The notes: generated by a model not told the origin, from the sequence alone. Numbered from the stretch's first letter, positions 49,809-58,957 are shown. The stretch: 64,000 bases of DNA from Hyphomicrobiales bacterium (GCA_900468805.1 UEIF01000027.1:1-64000), one strand, 5' to 3'. Program-made: numbers and translations.

Positions 49809-50708
49809 ATGCGCATTTTCCTCACCGGCGCCACCGGCTTCATCGGCTCGGCCATCCTGCCCGAACTCCTGAAGGCCGGCCATCATGTCATCGGCATGAC
49901 CCGCTCGGATGCCGGCGCCAAAGCGCTGGATGCGGCGGGCGCCGAAGTCCACCGGGGAGTGCTGGAAGAGCCTGAAAGCGTCCGGAGCGGCGTCGAGAAG
50001 GCAGACGCCGTCATCCATACCGCTTTCGACCATGACTTTTCCCGGTTCGTCGCGAATTGTGAGAAGGACAGCCGCATCATCCACGCGATGGGCGAGGCAC
50101 TCAAGGGCTCCAACCGCCCCCTCCTCATCACGTCAGGCACCGGCATCGGCAACGCCCATCTCGGCGAGCCCGCGAGCGAGGATGTCTTCAACATCGAGCA
50201 TCCCAACCCGCGCATCGCCTCCGAGCTTGCCGGCAACGCCCTGCTCGACCAGGGCGTCAACGTCTCGGTCATGCGCCTTCCCCAGGTCCACGACACATTC
50301 AAGCAGGGCCTGATCTCGCCGCTCATCGAGATCGCCCGCGAAAAGGGCGTCTCCGCCTATGTCGGCGAAGGCCGCAACCGCTTCCCCGCCGGCCACCTGC
50401 TCGATGTCGCCGTGCTCTACCGGCTCGCGATCGAAAGAGCCGAGCCTGGCGCCCGCTACAACGCCGTTGCCGAGGAAGGCATCACGACCCGCGAGATCGC
50501 CGAAGCCCTCGGCCGCGGTCTGAAGCTGCCGGTCGTCTCGGTCGCGCCGGAAAAGGCGGCCGAGCATTTCGGCTGGATGGCGATGTTTGCCGGCCTGGAC
50601 TTCCCGGCCTCCAGCGAAAAGACCCGCCGGGTCCTTGGATGGAATCCGACAGGTCCCGGCCTTATCACCGATCTCGACGCGATGGATTACGGCAGCGTGG
50701 CGGCCTGA
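49809..50708 (+). CDS. NAD(P)-dependent epimerase/dehydratase-family protein
   Basis: A 299-residue extended-type SDR with MRIFLTGATGFIGSAILPEL, HTAFDHDFSRFV, an ITSGTGIGN active-site region and the C-terminal VAPEKAAEHFGWMAMFAGLD, which is common in the group encoded beside MmyB-type regulators. Substrate unknown. SD CAAGGAG precedes the start. Confidence 0.88.
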   Translation: MRIFLTGATGFIGSAILPELLKAGHHVIGMTRSDAGAKALDAAGAEVHRGVLEEPESVRSGVEKADAVIHTAFDHDFSRFVANCEKDSRIIHAMGEALKGSNRPLLITSGTGIGNAHLGEPASEDVFNIEHPNPRIASELAGNALLDQGVNVSVMRLPQVHDTFKQGLISPLIEIAREKGVSAYVGEGRNRFPAGHLLDVAVLYRLAIERAEPGARYNAVAEEGITTREIAEALGRGLKLPVVSVAPEKAAEHFGWMAMFAGLDFPASSEKTRRVLGWNPTGPGLITDLDAMDYGSVAA

Positions 50709-50711
50709 TCC

Positions 50712-51680
50712 TTAAGAGGCAGCGCCTATCAACTCCTCGCTTCTCGTCCAGAGTTGTTTGGCCTTGCCGGCATCGAGCGCATACGACCTGACCCCGTCGG
50801 CAAAGGGGCTGGGCGTATCGTTGATCGGCGCGACCGCACAATCCTCTAGATAACGGCCGCCGATCGCATCCTTATCAGCGACGACCGCGGCCCAGACCGA
50901 GGTTGCCGCCGCCTGCGGGATCTCCTTCAGTTCCGCAGGCGCAAGACCCGCTTCGGCGCGCGCCTTGCCGACGGTTTCCAAAAGACCCTGCAACTCCTCC
51001 GGCGAAAAATGCCGGGGAAGATCGGTGATGCTGTTGCCGGGCATTACCGAAGCAGCCCGGATGCCGCGCTCACGATGCCGCCGGTCGAATTCCACTGCGA
51101 AGAGCGCGTTCGCCGTCTTCGACCGGCCATAGGCGACAAACGGCTGATACTCCTGATGCTCGAAATTCGGATCGTCGAGATCGACATCGGCGACGCGATG
51201 CGCCTGCGAAGACAGCACCACCAACCGGCCATTATCGGCAATGAGCGGCGCGATCCGGTCTATCAAAGCAAAATGCCCGAGATGGTTGGTCCCGAACTGG
51301 ATTTCGAAGCCGTCGACCGTCCGCCCGAACGGCGTTGCCATCACCCCGGCATTGGCGATAACGGCATCGAACCGCCTGATGTCAGCCAGCAGCCTGTCCG
51401 CGCCGGCCCGAACGCTCTGCAACGATGCCAGATCGAGCGCGATCAATTCCAGACTGCCGCCGCCTTGGGAAGCGGCGTCACGAACTGGCGCAGTGGCCGG
51501 CTCGCCCTTGCCGAGATCCCTGACCGTTCCGACCACACTGGCACCGTGAGAGACGAGTGAGCGGGCTGTTTCGAGCCCGATGCCCGACGATACACCCGTG
51601 ACGAGAAATCGCTTTCCCTTGAGATCGACACCGGAAAGCACCTCGTCGGCAGTCGATTTTGCACCAAAGCTCTTGGTCAT
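50712..51680 (-). CDS. SDR-family oxidoreductase (retinol-dehydrogenase-like)
   Basis: A 322-residue SDR with a long N-terminus (MTKSFGAKSTADEVLSGVDL), FLVTGVSSGIGLETARSLVS, ANAGVMATPFGRTVDGFEIQ, NHLGHFALIDRIAPL, VVLSSQAH and YGRSKTANALFAVEF. It fits the WWOX/retinol-dehydrogenase-like group. ATG at 51680 follows GGAAAAG. It lies 50 nt downstream of a second SDR gene on the same strand, so both are probably in one operon under the TetR gene at 52650. Confidence 0.88.
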   Translation of the reverse strand: MTKSFGAKSTADEVLSGVDLKGKRFLVTGVSSGIGLETARSLVSHGASVVGTVRDLGKGEPATAPVRDAASQGGGSLELIALDLASLQSVRAGADRLLADIRRFDAVIANAGVMATPFGRTVDGFEIQFGTNHLGHFALIDRIAPLIADNGRLVVLSSQAHRVADVDLDDPNFEHQEYQPFVAYGRSKTANALFAVEFDRRHRERGIRAASVMPGNSITDLPRHFSPEELQGLLETVGKARAEAGLAPAELKEIPQAAATSVWAAVVADKDAIGGRYLEDCAVAPINDTPSPFADGVRSYALDAGKAKQLWTRSEELIGAAS

Positions 51681-51730
51681 CTTCTTTTCCTTCAATTGCG
51701 TGAGTGCGAATTCCATCCTGATCCCGGCCG

Positions 51731-52489
51731 TCAGATCGCGAGGCCACCGGCCACGTCGATCACGCTGCCGGTCATGTAGCCTCCATGAGGTCCGGCCAGA
51801 TGGCAGATGAGCGCCGAGACTTCCTCGAGCGTCGCGATGCGGCGGATCGTGTGCAGGTTCATGAGGGCGTCGGGCACGCCATCACCCAGCACTTCGGCAG
51901 ACATGTCGGTCGGCATCACACCGGGCTGGATGACGTTGACGGTGATGTTGCGTCCGCCGAGATCGCGGGCAACGCCCTTCGCATAGCCGACAATGGCCGC
52001 CTTCGTTCCCGCGTAGTCGGCAGCACCGCCGAACGGCACATGGGTGCCAAGGAGGGAGCCGATGAAGATGATCCGGCCGCCATCCGACAGCACGGGTGCA
52101 GCCGCGCGCGTGGTCGCCACTGCGCCCATCACATTGATCTGCCATTGGCGATCGAGATTGACCGTGTCCAGATCGGGATCGTCGACCGTCTTGCCCTGCA
52201 CCGCGATCGCCGCATTGTTGACGAGAATGTCGAGCTTGCCGAAATAGGCGATCGCCTTATCGACCAGCGGCTTGGCCGCCGTCATATCGGCCTGGTCGCT
52301 CTTGATCGCCAGAGCCCGCACACCCTTCGCCCGCAGCTTCTCGACCACAGCCTCCGCCTTTTCTGCGGAAGCGACATAGCTGATCGCAACGTCTGCGCCT
52401 TGATCGGCAAGCGCCTCCGCCGCGGCAGCACCAAGCCCGCGCGAGCCGCCGGTCACGAGCGCAACCTTGCCCTTCAGAATATTCGACAT
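51731..52489 (-). CDS. SDR-family oxidoreductase, TetR-linked
   Basis: A 252-residue classical SDR with ALVTGGSRGLGAAAAEALAD, NNAAIAVQGKT, FIGSLLGTHVPFGGAADYAG (Ser/Tyr) TKAAIVGYAKG and GSVIDVAGGLAI at the end. It reads like a 3-oxoacyl-ACP reductase paralogue. It is divergent from a TetR gene with two TAACGACC-type operators between. Confidence 0.9.
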   Translation of the reverse strand: MSNILKGKVALVTGGSRGLGAAAAEALADQGADVAISYVASAEKAEAVVEKLRAKGVRALAIKSDQADMTAAKPLVDKAIAYFGKLDILVNNAAIAVQGKTVDDPDLDTVNLDRQWQINVMGAVATTRAAAPVLSDGGRIIFIGSLLGTHVPFGGAADYAGTKAAIVGYAKGVARDLGGRNITVNVIQPGVMPTDMSAEVLGDGVPDALMNLHTIRRIATLEEVSALICHLAGPHGGYMTGSVIDVAGGLAI

Positions 52490-52554
52490 GGGAATCCTTT
52501 CTACACACCATCAGGGCACTGCCTGCCCTCAGCAAGCGGCAGCGCCACTTTTTC

Positions 52555-52568
52555 GTAACGACCGTTAC
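52555..52568. promoter_or_regulatory. TetR operator, site 1
   Basis: GTAACGACCGTTAC, a palindrome with GTAACG/CGTTAC arms around AC. It recurs in changed form exactly 60 bp away. Confidence 0.65.
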
Positions 52569-52614
52569 CATAATGATTGGTATGAAATGTAGACAAAGCC
52601 TGTCAAGTGGTTTA

Positions 52615-52628
52615 ATAACGACCATTAT
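52615..52628. promoter_or_regulatory. TetR operator, site 2
   Basis: ATAACGACCATTAT shares TAACGACC-N-TTA with site 1, 60 bp away. It ends 21 bp before the TetR start codon. Confidence 0.6.
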
Positions 52629-52649
52629 GAAATTGGCTGAGCGGATCTG

Positions 52650-53240
52650 ATGGGACGCCATCGCGAATTTGACGTGGAAAAGGTGCTCGATGCGGCGCTA
52701 TGCGTTTTCTGGCGAAAGGGCTACGAGGGCGCGTCCTATGCTGACCTGACGGAAGCTGCCGGCATCGAGAGGCCGGCGCTCTATTCCGCCTTCGGCAACA
52801 AGGAAGCGCTCTTCCGGAAAGCACTGGATCGCTATTCAGAGCGATATCTGGATTATATCCCGGAAGCGCTCAAACTCCCCACATCGCGCCAGGTGGCCGC
52901 GCATATCCTCTATAATGCGGTCGACCTCAATACGCGTTTTCCCAACCATACGGGCTGTCTCGGCATCAATGGCGCCGTGGCGGGATCGGATGAGGCCGAG
53001 CCCGTGCGACAGGCGCTGATCGACTTCCGCGCCGCCGGCCAGGCAGAGCTTCAGGAGCGCTTCGAGCGGGCAAAGGCGGAAGGCGACCTGCCGGAGACGG
53101 CCAATACGCAAGCCCTGGCAGCATTCGTCATGGCCATGACCCACGGCATGGCGGTACAGGCCAAGGCCGGTTTCAGCCGCGACATGCTGAACGCCGTTGC
53201 CGATCAGGCGCTGTCCACCTGGCCTGCAAAAACATCCTGA
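52650..53240 (+). CDS. TetR/AcrR-family transcriptional regulator
   Basis: A 196-residue repressor (GRHREFDVEKVLDAALCVFW, then YADLTEAAGIERPALYSAFG as HTH). The ligand domain has the GCLGINGAVAGSDEAEPVR region found in regulators of SDR or oxidoreductase genes. Divergent from two SDR genes, with twin operators. Confidence 0.9.
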   Translation: MGRHREFDVEKVLDAALCVFWRKGYEGASYADLTEAAGIERPALYSAFGNKEALFRKALDRYSERYLDYIPEALKLPTSRQVAAHILYNAVDLNTRFPNHTGCLGINGAVAGSDEAEPVRQALIDFRAAGQAELQERFERAKAEGDLPETANTQALAAFVMAMTHGMAVQAKAGFSRDMLNAVADQALSTWPAKTS

Positions 53241-53258
53241 ACTTCAGCGGCCGGTAAG

Positions 53259-53777
53259 CTACCCCGCCGCATCCATCTTCGCCCGCACTTCCAGAAACGC
53301 CGCCGTCAGCCGCGCCAGAACCGGCGATTTGACTGATCCATTAGCCCCGCCGATCGGGTCCTCGACGTGGATCTTTCTCAGATCCTCCATGAACTCGTCC
53401 CAGAGCGGCTGCCCGCCCTCTTCCAAGAGCTCGGCGCGGATGCTGAGATCCTCGCTGACGGGCAGATGCCTTCGCCCCCAGGCGCCGATCATCGCAAACA
53501 TCGGCACCAGCTGGATCGAGGCTTCCGTCAGACTGTAGATCGACTTCTGGCTATGGGAGGGGTCATCGAGCTTGGTGATCAGCCCATAAGACATAAGCCG
53601 CTTCAGCCGAGCCGCCAGAATGTTTGACGCGATCCCCTCATCCGATTGCGTCAGCAGCTCGCGAAAATGACGGCGATTGCCGAACATGATATCCCTGATG
53701 ATAACAAGGCTCCACCGATCGCCCAGCACTTCCATCGTCAGGTTGATCGGGCAGCCCGACCGTAGCTCGATATCCAT
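53259..53777 (-). CDS. HxlR-family winged-helix regulator
   Basis: A ~172-residue regulator. The family signature is RSGCPINLTMEVLGDRWSLV, IIRDIMFGNRRHFRELL and ASNILAARLKRLMSYGLITK. HxlR proteins sense reactive carbonyls or redox state, in some cases by a Cys equal to the one in SGCPIN. Start at 53777 is supported by GGAG; the ATG at 53789 is an alternative. Divergent from the DHFR-like gene. Confidence 0.88.
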   Translation of the reverse strand: MDIELRSGCPINLTMEVLGDRWSLVIIRDIMFGNRRHFRELLTQSDEGIASNILAARLKRLMSYGLITKLDDPSHSQKSIYSLTEASIQLVPMFAMIGAWGRRHLPVSEDLSIRAELLEEGGQPLWDEFMEDLRKIHVEDPIGGANGSVKSPVLARLTAAFLEVRAKMDAAG

Positions 53778-53867
53778 ATCCGACTCCATGAGAAAAACCA
53801 GTTGCATTATAGGATCGGTTATGCAAGAACTCAACTAGTTTCAAAATGCAATCAGATGGAGGCTGAC

Positions 53868-54509
53868 ATGGCGCGTGTACGCGTAGCTGCATTTTCCCTT
53901 TCGGTCGATGGTTTCGGCGCAGGTCCCGACCAGAGCATCAACGATCCCATGGGCAAGAACGGAATGGGCGTACACCGGTGGTTCCTCGGCACCCGCACGT
54001 TCCGCACCATGATCGGCAAGGACGATGGCTCGACCGGCGTCGATGAGAAATACGGCGCCTTGGGCATGGCCGGCTTCGGCGCCTTCATCCTCGGCCGCAA
54101 TATGTTCGGCCCTGTCAGAGGCGAATGGCCGGACGAGGAGTGGAAGGGCTGGTGGGGGCCGAATCCGCCCTATCACGCGCCGACTTTCATCCTCACCCAC
54201 CATGCCCGCGAGCCGATCGTCATGGAAGGCGGCACGACCTTCCATTTCATCACCGGCGGCATCGAGGAAGCACTGGAAAAGGCCAAGGCTGCGGCCGGCG
54301 ACAAGGACGTCAAGATCGGCGGCGGTGTCAGCACGGTGCGCCAGTATCTGCAGGCCGGCCTGATCGACGACATGCATTTCGCCATCTCCCCGGTCGTTCT
54401 CGGCAAGGGCGAAGCCATGTTCGAAGGCATCGACCTGCCGGCGCTGGGCTTTTCCGTCAAATCCCACGAGATGACGGAACTGGCCGCCCATATCGTCCTT
54501 TCGAAGTGA
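53868..54509 (+). CDS. Dihydrofolate reductase-family (RibD C-terminal-like) protein
   Basis: A 213-residue DHFR-fold reductase (VRVAAFSLSVDGFGAGPDQS, GRNMFGPVRGEW, FHFITGGIEEALEKAKAAAG, IGGGVSTVRQYLQAGLIDDM, HFAISPVVLGKGEAMF). It belongs to the RibD C-terminal group, which uses NADPH; substrates outside riboflavin synthesis are mostly unknown. Start follows GGAGG. It is followed after 7 nt by a GST gene. Confidence 0.88.
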   Translation: MARVRVAAFSLSVDGFGAGPDQSINDPMGKNGMGVHRWFLGTRTFRTMIGKDDGSTGVDEKYGALGMAGFGAFILGRNMFGPVRGEWPDEEWKGWWGPNPPYHAPTFILTHHAREPIVMEGGTTFHFITGGIEEALEKAKAAAGDKDVKIGGGVSTVRQYLQAGLIDDMHFAISPVVLGKGEAMFEGIDLPALGFSVKSHEMTELAAHIVLSK

Positions 54510-54516
54510 GGCCGTA

Positions 54517-55173
54517 ATGCCTTTCGTGATCTACCTTCATCCGCTCTCCTCCTATTCCCAGAAGGCCAAGACCGCGTTCTACGAGAAGAACCTGGACTTC
54601 GAGACCAGGCTTCTCGATGGAAGCGAGCCTGTTACATCGGAATTTTTCCAAAAATGGCCGATCAAGCGCTTCCCCATCCTTGAGCATGGCGCCGACTTCA
54701 TCTTCGAAGCGACAAGCATCATCGAATATATCGACCTGCTACACCCGACCGACCACCCCTTGCTGCCTGCAGACGCCATGGCGGCAAACAGGGTACGCAT
54801 GTGGGACCGCTTCTTCGACAATTACATGCAATATCCGCAGCAGCGCATGGTCAACGCCTCGCTCGGGCGCGAGATGGAGCCCGACGATGGCTTTGTCCGC
54901 TGGAGGCAGGCGCTCGAAACCGCCTATGGTATTCTCGACGTACATATGAAAGGCCGCCGATGGGTGGCGAGCGAGGACTTCAGCCTTGCGGACTGCTCCG
55001 CCGCCCCCGCCATGCTCTATGCCGATTGGGCGCACCCGATCCCGAACCATTTCGAAAATGTCCGCGCCTATCGCGCCCGCCTTCTCCAGCGCCCGAGCTA
55101 CGCCCGCGCCCTTGATGAGGCCCGCCCCTACCGCCATCTCTATCCGTTGGGAGCACCGGTCGGGCGGGATTGA
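54517..55173 (+). CDS. Glutathione S-transferase-family protein
   Basis: A 218-residue GST with an N-terminal thioredoxin fold (YLHPLSSYSQKAKTAFYEKN, with the catalytic Ser in LSSYSQK; KRFPILEHGADFIFEATSII) and an all-helical C-terminal domain (GRRWVASEDFSLADCSAAPA). It is downstream of the DHFR-like gene in the HxlR-controlled unit, suggesting glutathione conjugation or reduction of an electrophile. Confidence 0.9.
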   Translation: MPFVIYLHPLSSYSQKAKTAFYEKNLDFETRLLDGSEPVTSEFFQKWPIKRFPILEHGADFIFEATSIIEYIDLLHPTDHPLLPADAMAANRVRMWDRFFDNYMQYPQQRMVNASLGREMEPDDGFVRWRQALETAYGILDVHMKGRRWVASEDFSLADCSAAPAMLYADWAHPIPNHFENVRAYRARLLQRPSYARALDEARPYRHLYPLGAPVGRD

Positions 55174-55174
55174 T

Positions 55175-55200
55175 CGGCCGGCACCTGATGGCACCGGCCG
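55175..55200. terminator. Hairpin between convergent GST and ilv genes
   Basis: CGGCCGG (55175-55181) and CCGGCCG (55194-55200) form a GC stem just past the GST stop and before the acetolactate synthase stop. Likely a bidirectional terminator; no T tract. Confidence 0.45.
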
Positions 55201-55210
55201 CTCCCAATGA

Positions 55211-57025
55211 TCAGACAAGCCCCTGGCTGAAGCCGAAGCTCGCGTCGGCCTCGTCATCGTGCACATCCGCGGCAAACAGCATGTCATTATGCGGCCGGCC
55301 GCTGCGCACCATCGGATAGACATTCTCAAGTGCGGCGACCCGGCAGTCGAAGAGAACAGGCCTGTTAACGGCGATCATCTCCCTGATCCTGTCATCCAGT
55401 TCATCCGGTCTTTCGCACCTGAGACCAACCGCACCATAGGCTTCCGCCAGCTTGACGAAATCCGGCAGCGAGGCGGAGTAGGATCGGTCCCGGCGGTTGC
55501 CGTGCAGGATCTGCTGCCATTGCCGGATCATGCCGAGCTGCGCATTGTTGAGGATGAAGATCTTCACCGGTGCCTGATGCTGCATCGCCGCCGAAAGCTC
55601 CTTCAGCGTCATCTGCACCGAGCCATCGCCGACAATGCCGAGAACCAGCCGGCCGGGATAGGCGATCTGCGCCCCGATCGCTGCCGGCAATCCGTATCCC
55701 ATCGTGCCAAGCCCGCCCGAGGTGAGCCAGCGGTTCGGCCCCTCGACGCCGAAAAGCTGTGCCGCCCACATCTGATGCTGGCCGACATCGGTCGTGACGA
55801 TGGGATCGAGGCCCGAGGTCAGCGCATGCAGCCTCTCCAGCGCATATTGCGGCATGATCTCGTCATGGCGCATCTCATAGGCAAAGGAGTTTTTCGCCCG
55901 CCAGCCCGCGATCTCACCCCACCAGGCATCGAGTCGCCTCCGCTCGGGTGCAGCGGGAAGCGCCCGCCACGCTTCGATCATCTCCTTGAGCACCGCCGCA
56001 GCATCCCCTGATATACCGATATCGACCCGGACATTCTTGTTGATCGAGGAGGGATCGATATCGATATGGATCTTCCGCGAGCCCGGCGAGAACTTGTCGG
56101 TGCGCGAGGTGACGCGGTCGTCGAAACGGGCGCCGACAGCAATCATCAGGTCACAATCATGCATCGCCATATTCGCCTCATAGGAGCCGTGCATGCCCGG
56201 CATCTTCAGCCAGTTCGGCCCTGAGGCGGGATAGGCGCCGAGCCCCATCAGCGTCGAGGTTATGGGAAAGCCCGTCAGCTCCACCAGCTCGCGCAGCAGC
56301 CGCGAAGCCTCCGGCCCGGAATTGATGACGCCGCCACCCGTATAGAGAACCGGCCGCTGCGCTTGCGCCATCAGTGCGACTGCAGCCGCAATCGCCTCCC
56401 GATTGCCATCCACCTGCGGCCGGTAGCGCGCCGGCACGACAATCTCCTCCGGCCCGGCATAAAGCCCGCTTGCGAAGAGCACATCCTTGGGCATATCGAC
56501 CAGAACCGGCCCCGGCCTGCCTGACGTGGCGATCCTGAAGGCGAGATGGATAGTCTTCGCCAGATCGTCGATATGGCTGACGAGGAAATTATGCTTGGTG
56601 CAGGGCCGCGTGATACCGACAGTATCACATTCCTGAAAGGCATCCGTGCCGATCAGGTTGGTCGGCACCTGCCCCGTCAGGCAGACGATCGGAATGGAAT
56701 CCATCAGCGCATCCTGCAGCGCCGTCACCGCATTGGTGACACCCGGTCCCGATGTGACCAGCATGACGCCGACCTTGCCGGTCGAGCGCGCATAGCCTTC
56801 GGCGGCATGACCCGCCCCCTGCTCATGGCGCACGAGCAGATGCCTGATCTTGTCCTGCTGAAAGATCTCGTCATAGATCGGCAGCACGGCAGCGCCCGGA
56901 TAGCCGAAGATGTGCTCGACACCATTGTCGCGCAGCGCCTGCAGAACGATTTCGCCGCCGTTCATGAGACGGCCAGAAGAAGTGTTGGAAGAATTTTGGG
57001 TAAAGCTAGCCTTATCGCCGGTCAT
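55211..57025 (-). CDS. Acetolactate synthase, large (catalytic) subunit
   Basis: A 604-residue thiamine-diphosphate enzyme that makes acetolactate and acetohydroxybutyrate for valine, leucine and isoleucine. It shows IFGYPGAAVLPIYDEIFQQD, the cofactor-activating Glu in LLVRHEQGAGHAAEGYARST, FAD-domain RFDDRVTSRTDKFSPGSRKI and the ThDP motif GIVGDGSVQMTLKELSAAMQ with NNAQLGMIRQWQQ. No small regulatory subunit (ilvN/ilvH) gene follows, unlike the usual order. A leader-peptide attenuator precedes it, so it is biosynthetic. Confidence 0.93.
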   Translation of the reverse strand: MTGDKASFTQNSSNTSSGRLMNGGEIVLQALRDNGVEHIFGYPGAAVLPIYDEIFQQDKIRHLLVRHEQGAGHAAEGYARSTGKVGVMLVTSGPGVTNAVTALQDALMDSIPIVCLTGQVPTNLIGTDAFQECDTVGITRPCTKHNFLVSHIDDLAKTIHLAFRIATSGRPGPVLVDMPKDVLFASGLYAGPEEIVVPARYRPQVDGNREAIAAAVALMAQAQRPVLYTGGGVINSGPEASRLLRELVELTGFPITSTLMGLGAYPASGPNWLKMPGMHGSYEANMAMHDCDLMIAVGARFDDRVTSRTDKFSPGSRKIHIDIDPSSINKNVRVDIGISGDAAAVLKEMIEAWRALPAAPERRRLDAWWGEIAGWRAKNSFAYEMRHDEIMPQYALERLHALTSGLDPIVTTDVGQHQMWAAQLFGVEGPNRWLTSGGLGTMGYGLPAAIGAQIAYPGRLVLGIVGDGSVQMTLKELSAAMQHQAPVKIFILNNAQLGMIRQWQQILHGNRRDRSYSASLPDFVKLAEAYGAVGLRCERPDELDDRIREMIAVNRPVLFDCRVAALENVYPMVRSGRPHNDMLFAADVHDDEADASFGFSQGLV

Positions 57026-57070
57026 AGCAATTTTCCGTCGTTGATGAGGTGATTAGGGTGCGACGGGGCA

Positions 57071-57096
57071 TAAAAAAAGGCCCCGTCAGGGACCTT
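57071..57096 (-). terminator. Attenuator terminator of the ilv leader
   Basis: On the minus strand AAGGTCCC (57096-57089), TGAC loop, GGGGCCTT (57084-57077) and then seven T. One pair is a G-U wobble that works only in minus-strand RNA. It lies between the leader peptide and the ilv coding region, as in attenuation. Confidence 0.88.
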
Positions 57097-57129
57097 GTGT
57101 TCGGCGCATGGGTGGCTAATGCCGGACGG

Positions 57130-57186
57130 TTACACCGTCCTGCCCATGCGCGATATCACCACGACGAGAACCATTGCGATTTTCAT
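57130..57186 (-). CDS. Branched-chain amino acid leader peptide
   Basis: An 18-residue peptide, MKIAMVLVVVISRMGRTV. It contains two Ile, one Leu and four Val in a cluster, so it senses all three end products. A hairpin GGACGGT/ACCGTCC overlaps its stop codon and would be the pause or anti-antiterminator stem, ahead of the terminator at 57071. Short of branched-chain tRNA, the ribosome stalls and the acetolactate synthase gene is read. Confidence 0.9.
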   Translation of the reverse strand: MKIAMVLVVVISRMGRTV

Positions 57187-57440
57187 GGGCGGTAGAGCTA
57201 ACCGCAATTTTGCGGCCCGTCAATCGCCTCTCTGCGCCTGCCTATTGCTTATGCTGTCGGCTGGGCAATCCGTTGCTGTCGCTACCTGCATGCCGTGCAA
57301 ACCTTGGCGGCAGGATCATCCGATGCCTGCATTGTCTCAAACCTATAACTCTGCACGCCTATCCATTCCCAGACCGAACCAGAAGTTTGCCCCCAGGAAC
57401 ACAGAGGAAGGAAGAACATCATGACGCGGATCGATTTTTC

Positions 57441-57986
57441 TCAATCGAATGTCGCCTGCACAATCCAGGCCTCTTGTTCGCTTGGAAATTCAAAGCCCTG
57501 AACATATTTTGCCAGCAGGTCATCGGTTATCGGAAACGCGGCATTGGCATCGCGTCGTGCTGAGCGTTCCCTCAAACGGTCGCGCAAAATCGCTTCCTCC
57601 ACCTGAAGATACAGGATGCAGCATCGGTGATCACGGGCTTCGATAAGCTCACGGTAGCGGGTGCGAGCCGCGCCATTCCAGAAGGCAAAATCGATCACTG
57701 CCTTCGTACCGTGCATCAATTGGTCTTCCAGGCGAAGCCTCAGCCGCGTTTCCGCAGCGGCCTGTAGATCGGCATAGGCAGCTTCCGGAAAATCGATACC
57801 AAAACGCCCATCATGCAGCCAGATCTCCTCATCGATCGAGAAACGCTGACATCCGAGCGCCTCCAGCCTCTTTGCAAAGGTCGTCTTACCGGAGCCCGCC
57901 AGACCGCACATCATGAACACGATTCGAGGCTCGGTTTGCGCCAAATCTTCGGCGGCTGCCATTGCCTCCCGATAGGGCATTACCAT
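57441..57986 (-). CDS. AAA/P-loop kinase-like ATP-binding protein
   Basis: A 181-residue P-loop protein with IVFMMCGLAGSGKTTFAKRL (Walker A), FSIDEEIWLHDGRFG, AVIDFAFWNGAARTRYRELI and the lid ILRDRLRERSARRDANAAFP. It looks like the zeta-toxin/chloramphenicol phosphotransferase-like kinase group, which phosphorylate small molecules. No antitoxin is adjacent, so it is not a toxin-antitoxin pair. SD AGGAGG supports 57986. Confidence 0.85.
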   Translation of the reverse strand: MVMPYREAMAAAEDLAQTEPRIVFMMCGLAGSGKTTFAKRLEALGCQRFSIDEEIWLHDGRFGIDFPEAAYADLQAAAETRLRLRLEDQLMHGTKAVIDFAFWNGAARTRYRELIEARDHRCCILYLQVEEAILRDRLRERSARRDANAAFPITDDLLAKYVQGFEFPSEQEAWIVQATFD

Positions 57987-58145
57987 CCGATACCCGCCTC
58001 CTGCGATGTTGGCCAGCGACTGGAAATCCGAGAGTGGACCTTAACCTCACGCTTCGACTGATGAAAGTTCGCAGCGACCTCTCTACGCATTTCTAGAGTC
58101 TGTGAGCTCGCTCGCACAATGCTACGGCAACGGGCAAACAGCCTG

Positions 58146-58880
58146 TTACCAGGGGATCTCGCCGTCCTCACCCTGGTAAGCGCCTTTCGGGTCATGCCCT
58201 TGAAGCAAGGCCATCCGCACCGGGAAAACCGCAGCCTCCGCGGGCGTGCGATCGCCCCTGTGGCCGCTGAGGTCGGTTGCGACAAGACCGGGGCAAGCCG
58301 ATACGGCGGTGATCCCGGTATCGCCGAGCTCGGCATTCAGCTGGATCGTCAGCATGTTCAGTGCCGCCTTCGACGCGTTGTAGCCGATAAGGCGCACATC
58401 ATAGAACGGCCAGCTCGGATCGCCGTTCAGCGTCAGGGAGCCGAGGCTGCTGGTCATGTTGACGATGCGGCCGGCTTCGGCCCGGCGCAGCAGCGGCAGC
58501 ATCGCCTGGGTAACCGCGAGCGCGCCAATGAAATTGGTCTCCAGCTCGCGGCGCACGGCCTCCAGCGAAGCCTTGCCGGGAGCGCCGTCCGTATAATCGG
58601 CGATACCGGCATTGTTGACGAGAATATCGAGCCTGCCATGCCTGGCCTCGATCCCGCCGGCAGCGGCAGCGACGCTCCCGGCGTCACAGACATCAATCTG
58701 GATGAACGACACATCAAGTCCCTGCGCGGCCAGTTCCCCGGCCGCCGATCGCCCGCGCCCCGCATCACGGGCGCCGAGCAGAACAGTCACACCGGCTTCC
58801 GCGAGCTGTCTGGCGATTTCATATCCGATACCCTTGTTCGCGCCGGTCACGAGCGCAATGCGGCTGGAGCTGTCCGTCAT
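58146..58880 (-). CDS. SDR-family oxidoreductase (carbonyl reductase-like)
   Basis: A 244-residue SDR of the carbonyl-reductase/menthol group, with RIALVTGANKGIGYEIARQL, NNAGIADYTDGAPGK, VNMTSSLGSL and YNASKAALNMLT, and ACPGLVATDLSGHRGDRTPA. A role in aldehyde or quinone reduction is likely. Divergent from the TetR gene at 58958, its probable repressor, with a dyad AAGAA-GGA-TTCTT (58927-58939) between. Confidence 0.88.
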   Translation of the reverse strand: MTDSSSRIALVTGANKGIGYEIARQLAEAGVTVLLGARDAGRGRSAAGELAAQGLDVSFIQIDVCDAGSVAAAAGGIEARHGRLDILVNNAGIADYTDGAPGKASLEAVRRELETNFIGALAVTQAMLPLLRRAEAGRIVNMTSSLGSLTLNGDPSWPFYDVRLIGYNASKAALNMLTIQLNAELGDTGITAVSACPGLVATDLSGHRGDRTPAEAAVFPVRMALLQGHDPKGAYQGEDGEIPW

Positions 58881-58957
58881 CTGAAATTCCCTTGAAAATC
58901 CCGCCCCTTGCGGGCAGATTGAAAATAAGAAGGATTCTTCAGGTTTTGAATTCGCAT

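Noticed and set aside
57441..57986. Possible zeta-type toxin of a toxin-antitoxin pair
   Set aside because: The P-loop kinase fold fits, but no antitoxin-like gene lies within 300 nt on either side.
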